A stretch of 64,000 bases of DNA from Pseudomonas rustica (GCF_018336155.1 NZ_JAGYHF010000006.1:372001-436000); one strand, 5' to 3'. Shown: positions 18,840-27,559, counted from the stretch's first letter. Made by a program: numbers and translations. Notes: generated by a model from the sequence alone, not told the origin.

Positions 18840-18866
18840 GAAATCCCCTGCTTTGTGGATGCCTCG

Positions 18867-18943
18867 AAAAGATCGCAGCCTTCGGCAGCTCCTACAGGGA
18901 GCGGCGTACTCCTGTAGGAGCTGCCGCAGGCTGCGATCTTTTG
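18867..18943. repeat. Paired repeat A2
   Basis: AAAAGATCGCAGCCTTCGGC.. is mirrored by ..GCCGCAGGCTGCGATCTTTT. It sits three bases after the lsfA stop, between the stop and the lsfA terminator, so it lies inside the lsfA 3' UTR. Confidence 0.9.
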
Positions 18944-18946
18944 ATC

Positions 18947-19585
18947 TTAACGATTCGGCTGTGGCGTCAGGCGCAGATACGGCTTCACCGCCCGATAGCC
19001 CTTCGGAAAGCGCTGCTTGATCTCTTCCTCATCCTTCAACGAAGGCACGATCACCACCTCATCACCGTCCTGCCAGTTGGCCGGCGTGGCCACTTTGTAG
19101 TTGTCGGTGAGTTGCAGCGAATCGATCACCCGCAGAATCTCGTGGAAGTTGCGCCCGGTGCTCGCCGGGTAGGTGATGGTCAGGCGAATCTTTTTGTTCG
19201 GATCGATCACGAACAGCGAACGCACGGTCAACGTGTCGTTGGCGTTCGGGTGGATCAGGTCATACAAATCCGAGACCTTGCGATCGGCATCGGCCAGGAT
19301 CGGAAAGTTGACGAGGGTGTTCTGGGTTTCGTTGATGTCTTCGATCCACTTGTGGTGCGAATCCACCGGGTCGACCGACAGCGCGATGGCTTTGACGCCG
19401 CGCTTGCTGAATTCATCTTTGAGTTTGGCGGTGAAGCCCAGCTCGGTGGTGCACACCGGGGTGAAGTCCGCCGGGTGGGAGAACAGCACGCCCCAGCTAT
19501 TGCCCAGCCACTCGTGAAAACGAATCTTTCCGGCGCTGGAATCCTGTTCGAAGTCGGGGGCGATATCGCCGAGTCTGAGGCTCAT
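18947..19585 (-). CDS. lsfA: 1-Cys peroxiredoxin LsfA (Prx6 family)
   Basis: This 212-residue peroxidase has the peroxidatic cysteine Cys45 in DFTPVCTTELG, and the long C-terminal Prx6-type extension (WQDGDEVVIVPSLKDEEEIK). No resolving Cys is evident in the expected positions. LsfA is known in Pseudomonas as a sulfate-starvation-induced peroxidase encoded beside the ssu genes, which fits this location. CAGGAGCAGCACC precedes the ATG at 19585. Confidence 0.92.
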   Translation of the reverse strand: MSLRLGDIAPDFEQDSSAGKIRFHEWLGNSWGVLFSHPADFTPVCTTELGFTAKLKDEFSKRGVKAIALSVDPVDSHHKWIEDINETQNTLVNFPILADADRKVSDLYDLIHPNANDTLTVRSLFVIDPNKKIRLTITYPASTGRNFHEILRVIDSLQLTDNYKVATPANWQDGDEVVIVPSLKDEEEIKQRFPKGYRAVKPYLRLTPQPNR

Positions 19586-19878
19586 GGTGCTGCTCCTGAT
19601 GAGTTGTTGGAGACCTCAACTGTAGCTCGGGATTTGCCATCATGAAAAAGAATAAATAATCAGATATCTAGATCATAAGTGAATATTAAACATCTGTTCA
19701 CTGGACGCTGAACGGCATCCCGACGAACATCGGTCGCAAGGTTCGAGAAGGCCTTGAGTTGCAGTAAAGAGGGAAATTCGGGGAGGGCTTACGGGGGTGG
19801 GCCTGACTCGAAAACGCAAAAGCCCCGTCCGGCGCGATGCCGGACGGGGCTTTTTTTACGTCAGATTTGAAAACGCTA
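19586..19878. promoter_or_regulatory. lsfA upstream region and porin 3' region
   Basis: An AT-rich block at 19640-19695 (GAAAAAGAATAAATAATCAG, then ATATCTAGATCATAAG) lies 60-110 bases upstream of lsfA and is the likely sulfate-responsive promoter. GAATAAATA at 19650-19658 matches, in opposite orientation, the block before ssuE. The remainder, about 19700-19815, shows nothing coding. Confidence 0.5.
19819..19857 (-). terminator. Terminator of the OprD-family porin gene
   Basis: AGCCCCGTCCGGC and GCCGGACGGGGCT form a 13-bp perfect stem, flanked by AAAA on the left and TTTTTTT on the right, so it can work in both directions. Confidence 0.9.
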
Positions 19879-21237
19879 TTACAGCAGCGGCAGCGAGTAG
19901 CTGAGGATCAGACGGTTTTCGTCCTGATCGCGCTGACCGGCGATGTCGTTGCGCCACGAAGCGTTTTTCCACATGAAGCCCACGTTCTTCAACGGGCCTT
20001 CCGGGATCACGTACGCTACGGTCAAATCGCGTTCCCACTCGGAAGCGCCGTTCGAGGTTTGAACGCGACCGGCGTTGTAGGTATCGATGTTGTCGCCACG
20101 CAGGTAAACCATGCCAGCGGTCAAGCCAGGCACGCCCACTTTGGCGAAGTCATAGGAGTAGCGTGCTTGCCAGGTGCGCTCGCCGGCACGGCCGAACTTC
20201 TGGATTTGCATGTCGGTGATGGTGTAGTTCGACGAACCGTCGCCCTGGTTCAGCCAAGGGAAGTCGCTGCTGCCGTTGCTGACCTGATAGCCACCACCGA
20301 AGGTGTGACCGGCAACGGTGTACAGGAACAAGCCGCTGTACAGGTTGTTGTCGACTTTACCGCGACCGTTGGCGAAACCAGCGTAGCTACCGGTGCTGTA
20401 GTAAGCAGGCGTGTCGCCGTTGGCGCCGTCATCAGAGCTGTTGAAGTAACGCAGATCGGACTTCAACACGCCCGGGCCGATTGCCCAGTTGTGAACCAGA
20501 CCCAGGAAGTGTTGCTTGTAGAAATCTTCCAGGTTGCCGTAGTAGTACTGGGCAGTCAGGTCTTTGGTGATTTTGTAGTCACCACCGGCGTAGATGAACT
20601 TGTTGCTGTCGCGACCGGTGATGGTTGGGCTGTTAGCGCCACCAATCGACAGTTGCTCGTTGTTGCTGGAGTTACGACCTTTCACGGCTTCGATCTGACC
20701 ACCGACCAGGGTCAGGTCTTTGATGTCGCCGGAAGTGATCTGGCCACCCTGCCAGGTTTGTGGCAGCAGACGACCGTCGTTGGTCACGATGACCGGCAGT
20801 TTTGGCTGCAGGGTGCCCAATTTCAGTTCGGTCTGGGAGATCTTGGCTTTGGCAGTCAGGCCCAGGCTCGAGTAGTTATCAACCGCTTCGCCGTTGGACT
20901 TGCTCGGGAACACAGTGCCGCCGTAAGAGGTAGCAGTAGCGCCGTTAGTGCCGCCGCCCGAATCCAGCTTGATGCCCAGCAGGCCGATGGCGTCGATACC
21001 GAAGCCGACGGTGCCTTGGGTGTAACCGGAGATGAAACGCAGATCGAAGCCTTGGCCCCATTCTTCGTTCTTGCTCTGAGCGCCAGCGGCTTTGGTGCCG
21101 GAGTCACGGTTATCGGTATTGATGTAGAAGTTACGCAGCCCCAGTGTGGCCTTGCTGTCTTCGATGAAACCGGCGGCGCCTGCCTGCTGCGCCATAACCC
21201 CTACGGCCACAGCCAGGGCCAAGGTGGACTTGTTCAT
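19879..21237 (-). CDS. OprD-family outer-membrane porin (OprE-like)
   Basis: This 452-residue porin has a signal peptide (MNKSTLALAVAVGVMAQQ, cleavage near GAA/GFIEDS). The mature start FIEDSKATLGLRNFYINTD and the terminal RLILSYSLPLL, ending in a hydrophobic residue, are typical of OprD-type 18-strand barrels. AGAGGAG precedes the ATG. In P. putida an OprE-like porin sits between the tau and ssu/lsfA genes (recalled), suggesting a role in sulfonate entry; the sequence itself does not give substrate. Confidence 0.88.
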   Translation of the reverse strand: MNKSTLALAVAVGVMAQQAGAAGFIEDSKATLGLRNFYINTDNRDSGTKAAGAQSKNEEWGQGFDLRFISGYTQGTVGFGIDAIGLLGIKLDSGGGTNGATATSYGGTVFPSKSNGEAVDNYSSLGLTAKAKISQTELKLGTLQPKLPVIVTNDGRLLPQTWQGGQITSGDIKDLTLVGGQIEAVKGRNSSNNEQLSIGGANSPTITGRDSNKFIYAGGDYKITKDLTAQYYYGNLEDFYKQHFLGLVHNWAIGPGVLKSDLRYFNSSDDGANGDTPAYYSTGSYAGFANGRGKVDNNLYSGLFLYTVAGHTFGGGYQVSNGSSDFPWLNQGDGSSNYTITDMQIQKFGRAGERTWQARYSYDFAKVGVPGLTAGMVYLRGDNIDTYNAGRVQTSNGASEWERDLTVAYVIPEGPLKNVGFMWKNASWRNDIAGQRDQDENRLILSYSLPLL

Positions 21238-21604
21238 GTATAGCTCCTCTCGTTTCTAATTTTTGTGTTCCTGGCCCGGGGTCTGATGCCCTGGATCCTA
21301 AGATGCGCGATTAGCGCCAGACCGTGACTGACAAGTCAATCGTAACCTCGTGTGTCTACGACCAAGGTCTAATCGCAGTGATTTGGTCCCTGCACAGTAC
21401 TGATTTCCTGATAACCCCAAAAAGAATTATTTCATTCTTTTTAATACCATTCGAGTATATGGCCCATTAATGGCCACCTGCAGCGGGATACAGGATATCG
21501 GCTACTAAGCTCATTCCTAAATGGTATTTGTTAGCATTTTTTTAGATCGATTAGCTTTGGCGTATTCAAATCACGTCAAACTCTATCCAAAAGGCGACGC
21601 CATC
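21238..21604. promoter_or_regulatory. Divergent promoter region between porin and tauA (367 bp)
   Basis: No gene is seen here. The tauA-proximal half (about 21415-21545) is strongly AT-rich, with AAAAAGAATTATTTCATTCT, TTTTTAATACC and TTGTTAGCATTTTTTT, a composition shared with the ssuE and lsfA upstream regions. It probably drives tauA and the divergent porin under sulfur control. Exact boxes were not assigned. Confidence 0.5.
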
Positions 21605-22591
21605 ATGGCCAAACGCGCACTATCGAGTCAATTTGTTACAGTTTGTGTATCGGCAATATTTTCTTTTTCCGCACAGGCAGCCAACCTCACGGTTGGTTAC
21701 CAAACCGGTATCGATCCGAGCAAAGTCCCGCAGGCTGACGGTGTCTACGAGAAAACCATCGGCGAGAAGATCGACTGGCGTCGCTTCAACAGCGGCCCGG
21801 AAGTTGTGACAGCCATTGCTTCGGGCGACGTGCAGATCGGCAATCTCGGTTCCAGCCCTTTAGCGGCGGCGGCCTCGCGTAATCTGCCGATCGTCGCATT
21901 CATCGTTTCGGCACAGATCAACGCCGCCGAAGCACTGGTGGTGCGCAATGGCAGCGGCATCAATACCCCGCAGGATCTGGTCGGCAAGACCATCGCCACA
22001 CCCTTCGTTTCCACCTCGCATTACAGCTTGCTCGGTGCCCTGAAGCATTGGGGCCTCGACGCTTCGAAAGTCAAAGTGGTGAACCTGCAACCGGCAGAAA
22101 TCGCCGCGGCGTGGAAGCGTGGCGATATTGATGGCGCGTTTGTCTGGTCGCCGGCGCTGGGTGAAATCCGCAAGACCGGCAAGACGTTGACCGATGCTGC
22201 GCAAGTTGGCCAGTGGGGCGCGCCGACCTTTGAAGTGTGGGTCGCACGCAAGGACTTTGCCGAGAAGCACCCGGACGTCGTGGCCAAATTCGCCAAGGTC
22301 ACGCTGGACTCGTTTGCTGATTACGCGGCGCACAAAGACAGCTGGACGGCTGACTCGGTGCCTGTGCAAAAAATCGCCAAACTGACCGGTGCCAATGCCG
22401 CCGACGTGCCGGAATTGCTCGCCGGTTCCGCATTCCCGGATGCCAAGGCACAACAAACCACGGCGCTGCTGGACGGCGGCACGGCGAAGGCGATTGGCGA
22501 GACGGCGAAGTTTTTGAAGGAACAGGGCAAAGTTGAGACGGTGCTGCCGGATTATTCGCCGTACGTGAGCGCGAAGTTCATCACCGAGTAA
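21605..22591 (+). CDS. tauA: Taurine-binding periplasmic protein TauA (orphan)
   Basis: This 328-residue periplasmic binding protein has a signal peptide (VTVCVSAIFSFSAQA, cleavage about residue 25) followed by NLTVGYQTGIDPSKV. It has the SGDVQIGNLGSSPLAAAASR and AAWKRGDIDGAFVWSPALGE segments typical of TauA. The ATG at 21605 follows AAAAGGCGACGCC. The usual partners tauB (ATPase), tauC (permease) and tauD (dioxygenase) are not present: repeat B2 and the convergent argA follow at once. It may act with another permease or be a leftover. Confidence 0.85.
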   Translation: MAKRALSSQFVTVCVSAIFSFSAQAANLTVGYQTGIDPSKVPQADGVYEKTIGEKIDWRRFNSGPEVVTAIASGDVQIGNLGSSPLAAAASRNLPIVAFIVSAQINAAEALVVRNGSGINTPQDLVGKTIATPFVSTSHYSLLGALKHWGLDASKVKVVNLQPAEIAAAWKRGDIDGAFVWSPALGEIRKTGKTLTDAAQVGQWGAPTFEVWVARKDFAEKHPDVVAKFAKVTLDSFADYAAHKDSWTADSVPVQKIAKLTGANAADVPELLAGSAFPDAKAQQTTALLDGGTAKAIGETAKFLKEQGKVETVLPDYSPYVSAKFITE

Positions 22592-22593
22592 TT

Positions 22594-22726
22594 GATCGTT
22601 CCCACGCCGATCGCTGATCGTTCCCACGCTCCGCGTGGGAATTCAGCCCGGGACGCTCCGCGTCCCATCGAAAGCCGAACGCGGAGCGTCCGTTGAGGCA
22701 TTCCCACGCAGAGCGTGGGAACGATC
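22594..22726. repeat. Paired repeat B2 with a duplicated head
   Basis: GATCGTTCCCACGC.. and ..GCGTGGGAACGATC enclose GGACGCTCCGCGTCC and GGACGCTCCGCGTTC-type inner arms. The first 14 bases of the left arm occur twice (22594 and 22616), separated by CGATCGCT, indicating a partial duplication. It is located three bases after the tauA stop, where tauB would be expected. Confidence 0.85.
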
Positions 22727-22737
22727 GATGAACCGGG

Positions 22738-24036
22738 TCAGAGGGTTTTTTCAAAGATCTTCGAGTTGCGTTGGTAGTTGTACAGCGACGCCCGCGCCGC
22801 TGGCAGGCGTTCAACGCTGCTCGGTTCGAAGCCACGTTCACGGAACCAGTGCGCGGTACGCGTGGTAAGCACGAACAACGTTTTCAAGCCCTGCGCCCGC
22901 GCACGTGTCTCGATGCGCTCCAGCAGCTCATCGCCGCGACGACCGTGGCGATATTCCGGGTTCACTGCCAGGCACGCCAGTTCACCGGCGTCCGATTCGG
23001 CAATCTGATACAGCGCCGCACAGGCGATGATCATGCCTTCACGTTCGACCACGCTGAACTGCTCGATCTCACGTTCCAGCACTTCGCGCGAACGACGCAC
23101 CAGAATCCCCTGCTCTTCCAGCGGACTGATCAAGTCGAGCAAACCGCCGACGTCTTCAATCGCCGCTTCGCGTACCAACTCGAATTGCTCTTGCGCGACC
23201 AGCGTACCGCCACCGTCACGGGTAAACAGCTCGGTCAGCAGCGCACCGTCTTCGACGTAACTGACGATATGGCTACGCGCGACACCGCCACGGCACGCTT
23301 CGGCAGCGGCATCAAGCAGTTCCGCCTGATAGTTGCTGCCCAGACGCTGCAAATGTGCCGGCACTTGTTGCGGGCGCAGTTCGCGCACCAGTTTGCCGTT
23401 TTCGTCGATCAGGCCGAGGTCAGCGCCGAACAGCAGCAGCTTATCGGCACCCAGATCAATGGCGGCGCGGGTAGCGACGTCTTCGCAGGCGAGGTTGAAG
23501 ATTTCACCGGTCGGCGAGTAGCCCAGCGGCGACAGCAGCACGATCGAACGCTCATCGAGCAGGCGATTGATGCCCTTGCGGTCGACCCGGCGCACTTCGC
23601 CGGTGTGGTGATAGTCGACGCCTTCCAGCACGCCGATCGGCCGCGCGGTAACGAGGTTGCCGCTGGCCACGCGCAGACGCGAGCCCTGCATCGGCGACGA
23701 GGCCATGTCCATCGACAACCGCGCTTCAATGGCAATGCGCAACTGACCGACCGCGTCGATCACACACTCCAGCGTCGCGGCATCGGTGATGCGCATGCCG
23801 TGATGGTAATGCGGGGTCAGGCCGCGCGCGGCGAGGCGGGTTTCAATCTGCGGGCGCGAACCGTGCACCAGCACCAGTCGTACGCCAAGGCTGTGCAGCA
23901 AGACCAGGTCGTGGACGATGTTGCCGAAATTAGGATGCTCCACGCCGTCGCCGGGCAGCATGACGACGAAAGTGCAATCGCGGTGGGCATTGATGTAAGG
24001 GGACGCGTGACGAAGCCAATTAACGTATTCGGGCAT
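22738..24036 (-). CDS. argA: N-acetylglutamate synthase ArgA
   Basis: This 432-residue fusion has an amino-acid-kinase-like N-terminal domain (about 20-290, with VLVHGSRPQIETRLAARG) and a C-terminal GNAT acetyltransferase domain (about 295-432, with LACLAVNPEYRHGRRGDELL as the acetyl-CoA loop). It makes N-acetylglutamate from glutamate and acetyl-CoA, the first step of arginine synthesis, and is normally arginine-inhibited through the kinase-like domain. It is followed by argE upstream on the same strand, a known pseudomonad pairing. Confidence 0.95.
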   Translation of the reverse strand: MPEYVNWLRHASPYINAHRDCTFVVMLPGDGVEHPNFGNIVHDLVLLHSLGVRLVLVHGSRPQIETRLAARGLTPHYHHGMRITDAATLECVIDAVGQLRIAIEARLSMDMASSPMQGSRLRVASGNLVTARPIGVLEGVDYHHTGEVRRVDRKGINRLLDERSIVLLSPLGYSPTGEIFNLACEDVATRAAIDLGADKLLLFGADLGLIDENGKLVRELRPQQVPAHLQRLGSNYQAELLDAAAEACRGGVARSHIVSYVEDGALLTELFTRDGGGTLVAQEQFELVREAAIEDVGGLLDLISPLEEQGILVRRSREVLEREIEQFSVVEREGMIIACAALYQIAESDAGELACLAVNPEYRHGRRGDELLERIETRARAQGLKTLFVLTTRTAHWFRERGFEPSSVERLPAARASLYNYQRNSKIFEKTL

Positions 24037-24185
24037 GAACCTGGGCCTGTAATAAATAGCAGCCGGAAAAAGGGCGAAACGGAAAACGCACAGCGGGCTG
24101 ATGGTTATCGTCGGAACAGGCTTGGCGACACGCGCGCTCTCCTCATGAATACGGGTTCAATTCCCACAAATTTAACGACCTCCCC

Positions 24186-24265
24186 CTGTAGGAGCTGCCG
24201 CAGGCTGCGATCTTTTGCGCTTTAAAACCAAGATCAAAAGATCGCAGCCTGCGGCAGCTCCTACA
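24186..24265. repeat. Paired repeat A3 (reversed arm order)
   Basis: Here the pair is inside out: CTGTAGGAGCTGCCGCAGGC first, then AAAAGATCGCAGCC.. ending ..GCAGCTCCTAC. The GATC ends face each other, unlike most other copies. It lies in the gap between argE and argA, ten bases after the argE stop. Confidence 0.88.
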
Positions 24266-24275
24266 AGGGAGGCGT

Positions 24276-25433
24276 TCAATTCTTCAGGCAGTAATGTTCA
24301 ATCAGTTGCCGTAATAGATGCACGGTAGGCTGCAAACGTGACATTTCAAGGTACTCGCCGGGCTGATGCGCGCAGGCAATGTCGCCGGGGCCGAGGACGA
24401 TGGTTTCGCAGCCGAGGCGCTGAAGATAAGGCGCTTCGGTGCCGAACGCTACTGCTTCGGCGCTATGACCGGTGAGCTTTTCGGCGATGCGCACCAGTTC
24501 GGCGTCTGCATCCTGCTCGAACGGCGGCACTTCCGGGAACAGCGGTTTGTAATCGATCTTCACCTGATGCCGCTCGGCCACCGGGTTGAGCTTGCGCAGA
24601 ATCTCCGCGCGCAGGACTTTCGGATCCATGCCCGGCAGCGGTCGCAGATCGAACTCCAGCGAACACTGGCCGCAAATCCGGTTGGGATTATCGCCGCCAT
24701 GGATGCAGCCGAAGTTCATCGTCGGCTGCGGCACGCTGAACTGCGGGTTGTTGAATTCACGCTGCCACAACAGGCGCAGACCGCGCAGTTCGCCGATCGC
24801 ATCGTGCATCGCTTCGAGAGCGCTGTGGCCCAGGCGCGGATCCGACGAATGGCCGCTCTGCCCGAGAATGTCGATGCGCTCCATCATGATGCCTTTGTGC
24901 ATGCGGATCGGCTTGAGCCCGGTCGGCTCGCCGATCACCGCCGCACGCCCCAGCGGACGCCCCAGCGGACGCCCGGCCTCGGCCAGCGCGCGGGCGCCGG
25001 ACATCGAGCTTTCTTCATCGCAGGTGGCGAGGATCAACAGCGGTTGTTTGAACGGCTGATCGAGCAGCGGCAACACCGCTTCGATGATCAGCGCGAAAAA
25101 GCCCTTCATGTCGCAACTGCCGAGGCCGACCCAGCGGCCATCGACTTCGGTCAATTTCAGCGGATCGGTCTGCCACAACGCATCGTCGTACGGCACCGTG
25201 TCGCTGTGCCCGGCCAGCACCAGCCCGCCGGGGCCGCTGCCGAAACTGGCGAGCAGGTTGAATTTGCCGGGGCTGACTTGCTGGATATCGCAGCTGAAAC
25301 CCAGATCACCCAGCCAGCCGGCGAGCAAATCGATCACCGCGCGGTTGGACTGATCAAGGTTCGGTTGGGTACAGCTGACCGACGGCGCGGCGATCAGCGC
25401 AGCGAACTGGTCTTGCATGGACGGCAAAGGCAT
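24276..25433 (-). CDS. argE: Acetylornithine deacetylase ArgE
   Basis: This 385-residue M20-family metalloenzyme removes acetate from N-acetylornithine. Visible metal-site segments are VLAGHSDTVPYDD, the catalytic Glu region ATCDEESSMSGARA, IGEPTGLKPIRMHKG and the C-terminal PGDIACAHQPGEYLE. The ATG at 25433 has GGAGTCAGCG upstream. A 12-base tandem duplication (24946-24969) inserts a second RPLG in the loop AEAGRPLGRPLGRAAVIGEP; this lies between metal-site segments and probably does not destroy function. Confidence 0.92.
   Translation of the reverse strand: MPLPSMQDQFAALIAAPSVSCTQPNLDQSNRAVIDLLAGWLGDLGFSCDIQQVSPGKFNLLASFGSGPGGLVLAGHSDTVPYDDALWQTDPLKLTEVDGRWVGLGSCDMKGFFALIIEAVLPLLDQPFKQPLLILATCDEESSMSGARALAEAGRPLGRPLGRAAVIGEPTGLKPIRMHKGIMMERIDILGQSGHSSDPRLGHSALEAMHDAIGELRGLRLLWQREFNNPQFSVPQPTMNFGCIHGGDNPNRICGQCSLEFDLRPLPGMDPKVLRAEILRKLNPVAERHQVKIDYKPLFPEVPPFEQDADAELVRIAEKLTGHSAEAVAFGTEAPYLQRLGCETIVLGPGDIACAHQPGEYLEMSRLQPTVHLLRQLIEHYCLKN
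24946..24969. repeat. 12-bp tandem duplication inside argE
   Basis: CGCCCCAGCGGA occurs twice in direct succession and is followed by a partial third unit CGCCC. It keeps the reading frame and duplicates RPLG in the protein. Confidence 0.9.
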
Positions 25434-25588
25434 CGCTGACTCCAACTCCCGATTTGAAGTCCATCATAGAACCATCCGGCGTCAGGAATAAACCGCCGCA
25501 GGGCGTAGGACGAATCAGTCCTGTACACTGCACGGCCTTGGCAGCCACATATTCCCCGGCTGCGCTCCCGATCCTGGATTTTCCGGCC

Positions 25589-26959
25589 ATGCAGAAAGAA
25601 ACCGAAATCAAACTCCGCGTCAGCCGCGAAACCCTCGCCGCCCTGCGCGAGCACCCGTTACTGAAAAAACGCAACAAAAGTGGCTGGGAACGCCGTGAGT
25701 TGATGAACCAGTACTTCGACACCCCCGAGCGCGATCTGGCTCAGGCCAAAGTTGCCCTGCGCCTGCGCAAGGACGGTGACGAAGTGATTCAGACCCTCAA
25801 GACCCGTGGCCAGAGCGTCGCCGGCCTGTCCGAGCGTAATGAATACGACTGGAAGTTGCCGAAAGCCAAACTCGACGTGAAGAAACTCGACGGCGAATGC
25901 TGGCCCGAGTCGCTGGCCGAGCTGGACAAGAAAACCCTCAAGCCGATCTTCACCACCGATTTCGTCCGCGAACGCGCCGAAATTGCCTGGGGCCGTGGCA
26001 AGAGCAAAGTGGTTATCGAAGCCGCGCTGGATCTCGGTCACGTTGTGGTCGGCAAGCAGAAAGAAGAAATCTGCGAACTGGAGCTGGAACTGCGCGAAGG
26101 CGAGCCTGCTGCGCTGCTGGAACTGGCCGCTGAACTGGCCGCTACCCTCGCGCTGATGCCGTGCGACATCAGCAAGGCTGAGCGCGGTTATCGTCTGTAC
26201 GATGCCAACAGCTACTCGCTGAGCCTGCCAGCGCCAGAGCTGACCCCGGAAACCCAGCTCGACGACGCTTTTGCCGCGCTGAGCTGGCACTTGCTCGGCA
26301 GCAGCCAGCGTCTGGCTGAACAGTACCGTTTCAACGGCCACTGGCGCCTGCTGCTCGACTGGGTCGAGAACCTCGCGGAAATGCGCGCCCTGCTCAGCAG
26401 CCTCGGCCAGGCCGCGCCGCGTCAGTCGACCCACGACTTGCGCGTTGCTCTGGATGCGTTGCTGGAAGACTGGCGCCCGCTGGTGCAGGCCGGTATCGAG
26501 GACGAAGACGTGCGCAAAGCCGCGCCGGAGCAGTTCCTCGAAGAACTCGAAGACCCGCGTTGGGGCCTGTTCTCGCTGAACACTTCGCGCTGGTTGCTGG
26601 CTCGCACCTGGACCGCCGAGCGTAACGTGCGTGGCAATCGTCAGGGCGGCGCGCAATTGCACAGCTGGCTGCCGCGCACCTTGGGCGAAGAAGCGACCGC
26701 TCTGCAATTGCAGCGTTATCAGCAGCAGCCGGAAGATCTGGCTGAGCAACTGCCACGTATCGAGCGCATTCAGGTCTGGCTGCACCACGCACGCAACGTG
26801 CTGGAGATCCCGGAAATGGATCGCCTGTACGGCGAACTGAACAAACTGGCACAACTGGCCAACGAGCCGACGATCACTGACGAACTGCTCGATGCACGCA
26901 AGCAGCAGGCGATTGCGGTTTACCAGAATCGTGCGTGGAAAATGCTGCTGCGCATGTAA
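25589..26959 (+). CDS. CYTH and CHAD domain protein (inorganic triphosphatase)
   Basis: This 456-residue protein has an N-terminal CYTH triphosphate tunnel domain: the ExExK signature ETEIK at residues 4-8, and charged strands such as ALRLRKDGDEVIQTLKTRG. The C-terminal half is a helical CHAD domain with conserved His, including QSTHDLRVALDALLEDWRPL and VWLHHARNVLE. The family (YgiF-like) hydrolyses inorganic triphosphate; CHAD domains bind polyphosphate. The start was chosen at the ATG of QKETEIK because the ExExK motif must be near the N-terminus; the RBS is weak. It is divergent from argE. Confidence 0.9.
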   Translation: MQKETEIKLRVSRETLAALREHPLLKKRNKSGWERRELMNQYFDTPERDLAQAKVALRLRKDGDEVIQTLKTRGQSVAGLSERNEYDWKLPKAKLDVKKLDGECWPESLAELDKKTLKPIFTTDFVRERAEIAWGRGKSKVVIEAALDLGHVVVGKQKEEICELELELREGEPAALLELAAELAATLALMPCDISKAERGYRLYDANSYSLSLPAPELTPETQLDDAFAALSWHLLGSSQRLAEQYRFNGHWRLLLDWVENLAEMRALLSSLGQAAPRQSTHDLRVALDALLEDWRPLVQAGIEDEDVRKAAPEQFLEELEDPRWGLFSLNTSRWLLARTWTAERNVRGNRQGGAQLHSWLPRTLGEEATALQLQRYQQQPEDLAEQLPRIERIQVWLHHARNVLEIPEMDRLYGELNKLAQLANEPTITDELLDARKQQAIAVYQNRAWKMLLRM

Positions 26960-26971
26960 CACCCCTGTGAT

Positions 26972-27090
26972 GATCGTTCCCACGCTCTGCGTGGGAATGC
27001 AGCCCGGGACGCTCCGCGTCCCAAAGCGGACGCAGAGCGTCCATTGAGGCGTTCCCACGCAGAGCGTGGGAACGATCAGTGGGAACGATC
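26972..27090. repeat. Paired repeat B3
   Basis: GATCGTTCCCACGCTCTGCG.. and ..GCAGAGCGTGGGAACGATC enclose inner GGACGCTCCGCGTCC arms. The right end is partly duplicated (a second GGGAACGATC at 27081-27090). It separates the convergent triphosphatase and Lrp-family genes. Confidence 0.88.
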
Positions 27091-27094
27091 AGGG

Positions 27095-27559
27095 TCAAAC
27101 CGGGAGGCTGGTGGTGGACTTGATCTCCGACAGCGCCACAATCGAATTTACTTCCTGGATCCCCGGCACCAGCGACAACTTCTCGAAGAAGAACCGCTCA
27201 TACGCCTCAATGTCCGCCGCGACGATCCGCAACAAAAAATCCACCGCGCCCATCAGCACATAACACTCCAGCACCTCCGGAAAGCCGCGAATCGCTTCGG
27301 TAAATTCGGTGAAGTTCGAACGCCCGTGCGCGTTGAGTTTGATCTCGGCGAAGATCTGCGTGTTCAGGCCAATCTTCTTGCGATCAAGCAACGTCACCTG
27401 GCCACGAATGATGCCCTCCTCCTTCATCCGCTGAATCCGCCGCCAGCACGGCGATTGCGAGAGTCCGACCTGCTCGGCGATCTGCGCGCTCGACAGTGAA
27501 GCGTCCTCTTGCAGCAGGGCGAGAATCTTGCGGTCATAGCTGTCCAGCTCACTGTGCAT
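27095..27559 (-). CDS. Lrp/AsnC family transcriptional regulator
   Basis: This 154-residue protein has an N-terminal HTH (ASLSSAQIAEQVGLSQSPCW, residues about 18-40) and a C-terminal RAM/ACT-like effector domain (VLECYVLMGAVDFLLRIVA, then VPGIQEVNSIVALSEIK). These proteins form octamers sensing amino acids. The ATG at 27559 follows AGAGGTTTTTCT. It is divergent from the small ACT-like gene at 27686, a plausible target. The effector is unknown. Confidence 0.92.
   Translation of the reverse strand: MHSELDSYDRKILALLQEDASLSSAQIAEQVGLSQSPCWRRIQRMKEEGIIRGQVTLLDRKKIGLNTQIFAEIKLNAHGRSNFTEFTEAIRGFPEVLECYVLMGAVDFLLRIVAADIEAYERFFFEKLSLVPGIQEVNSIVALSEIKSTTSLPV

Noticed and set aside
22771..24225. A 484-codon plus-strand open frame over argA
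   Set aside because: It is antisense to a full-length ArgA and extends into intergenic repeat A3; no recognisable domain.
25658..27058. A 466-codon minus-strand open frame over the CYTH/CHAD gene
   Set aside because: The opposite strand encodes a complete ExExK triphosphatase; the minus frame also runs into repeat B3.
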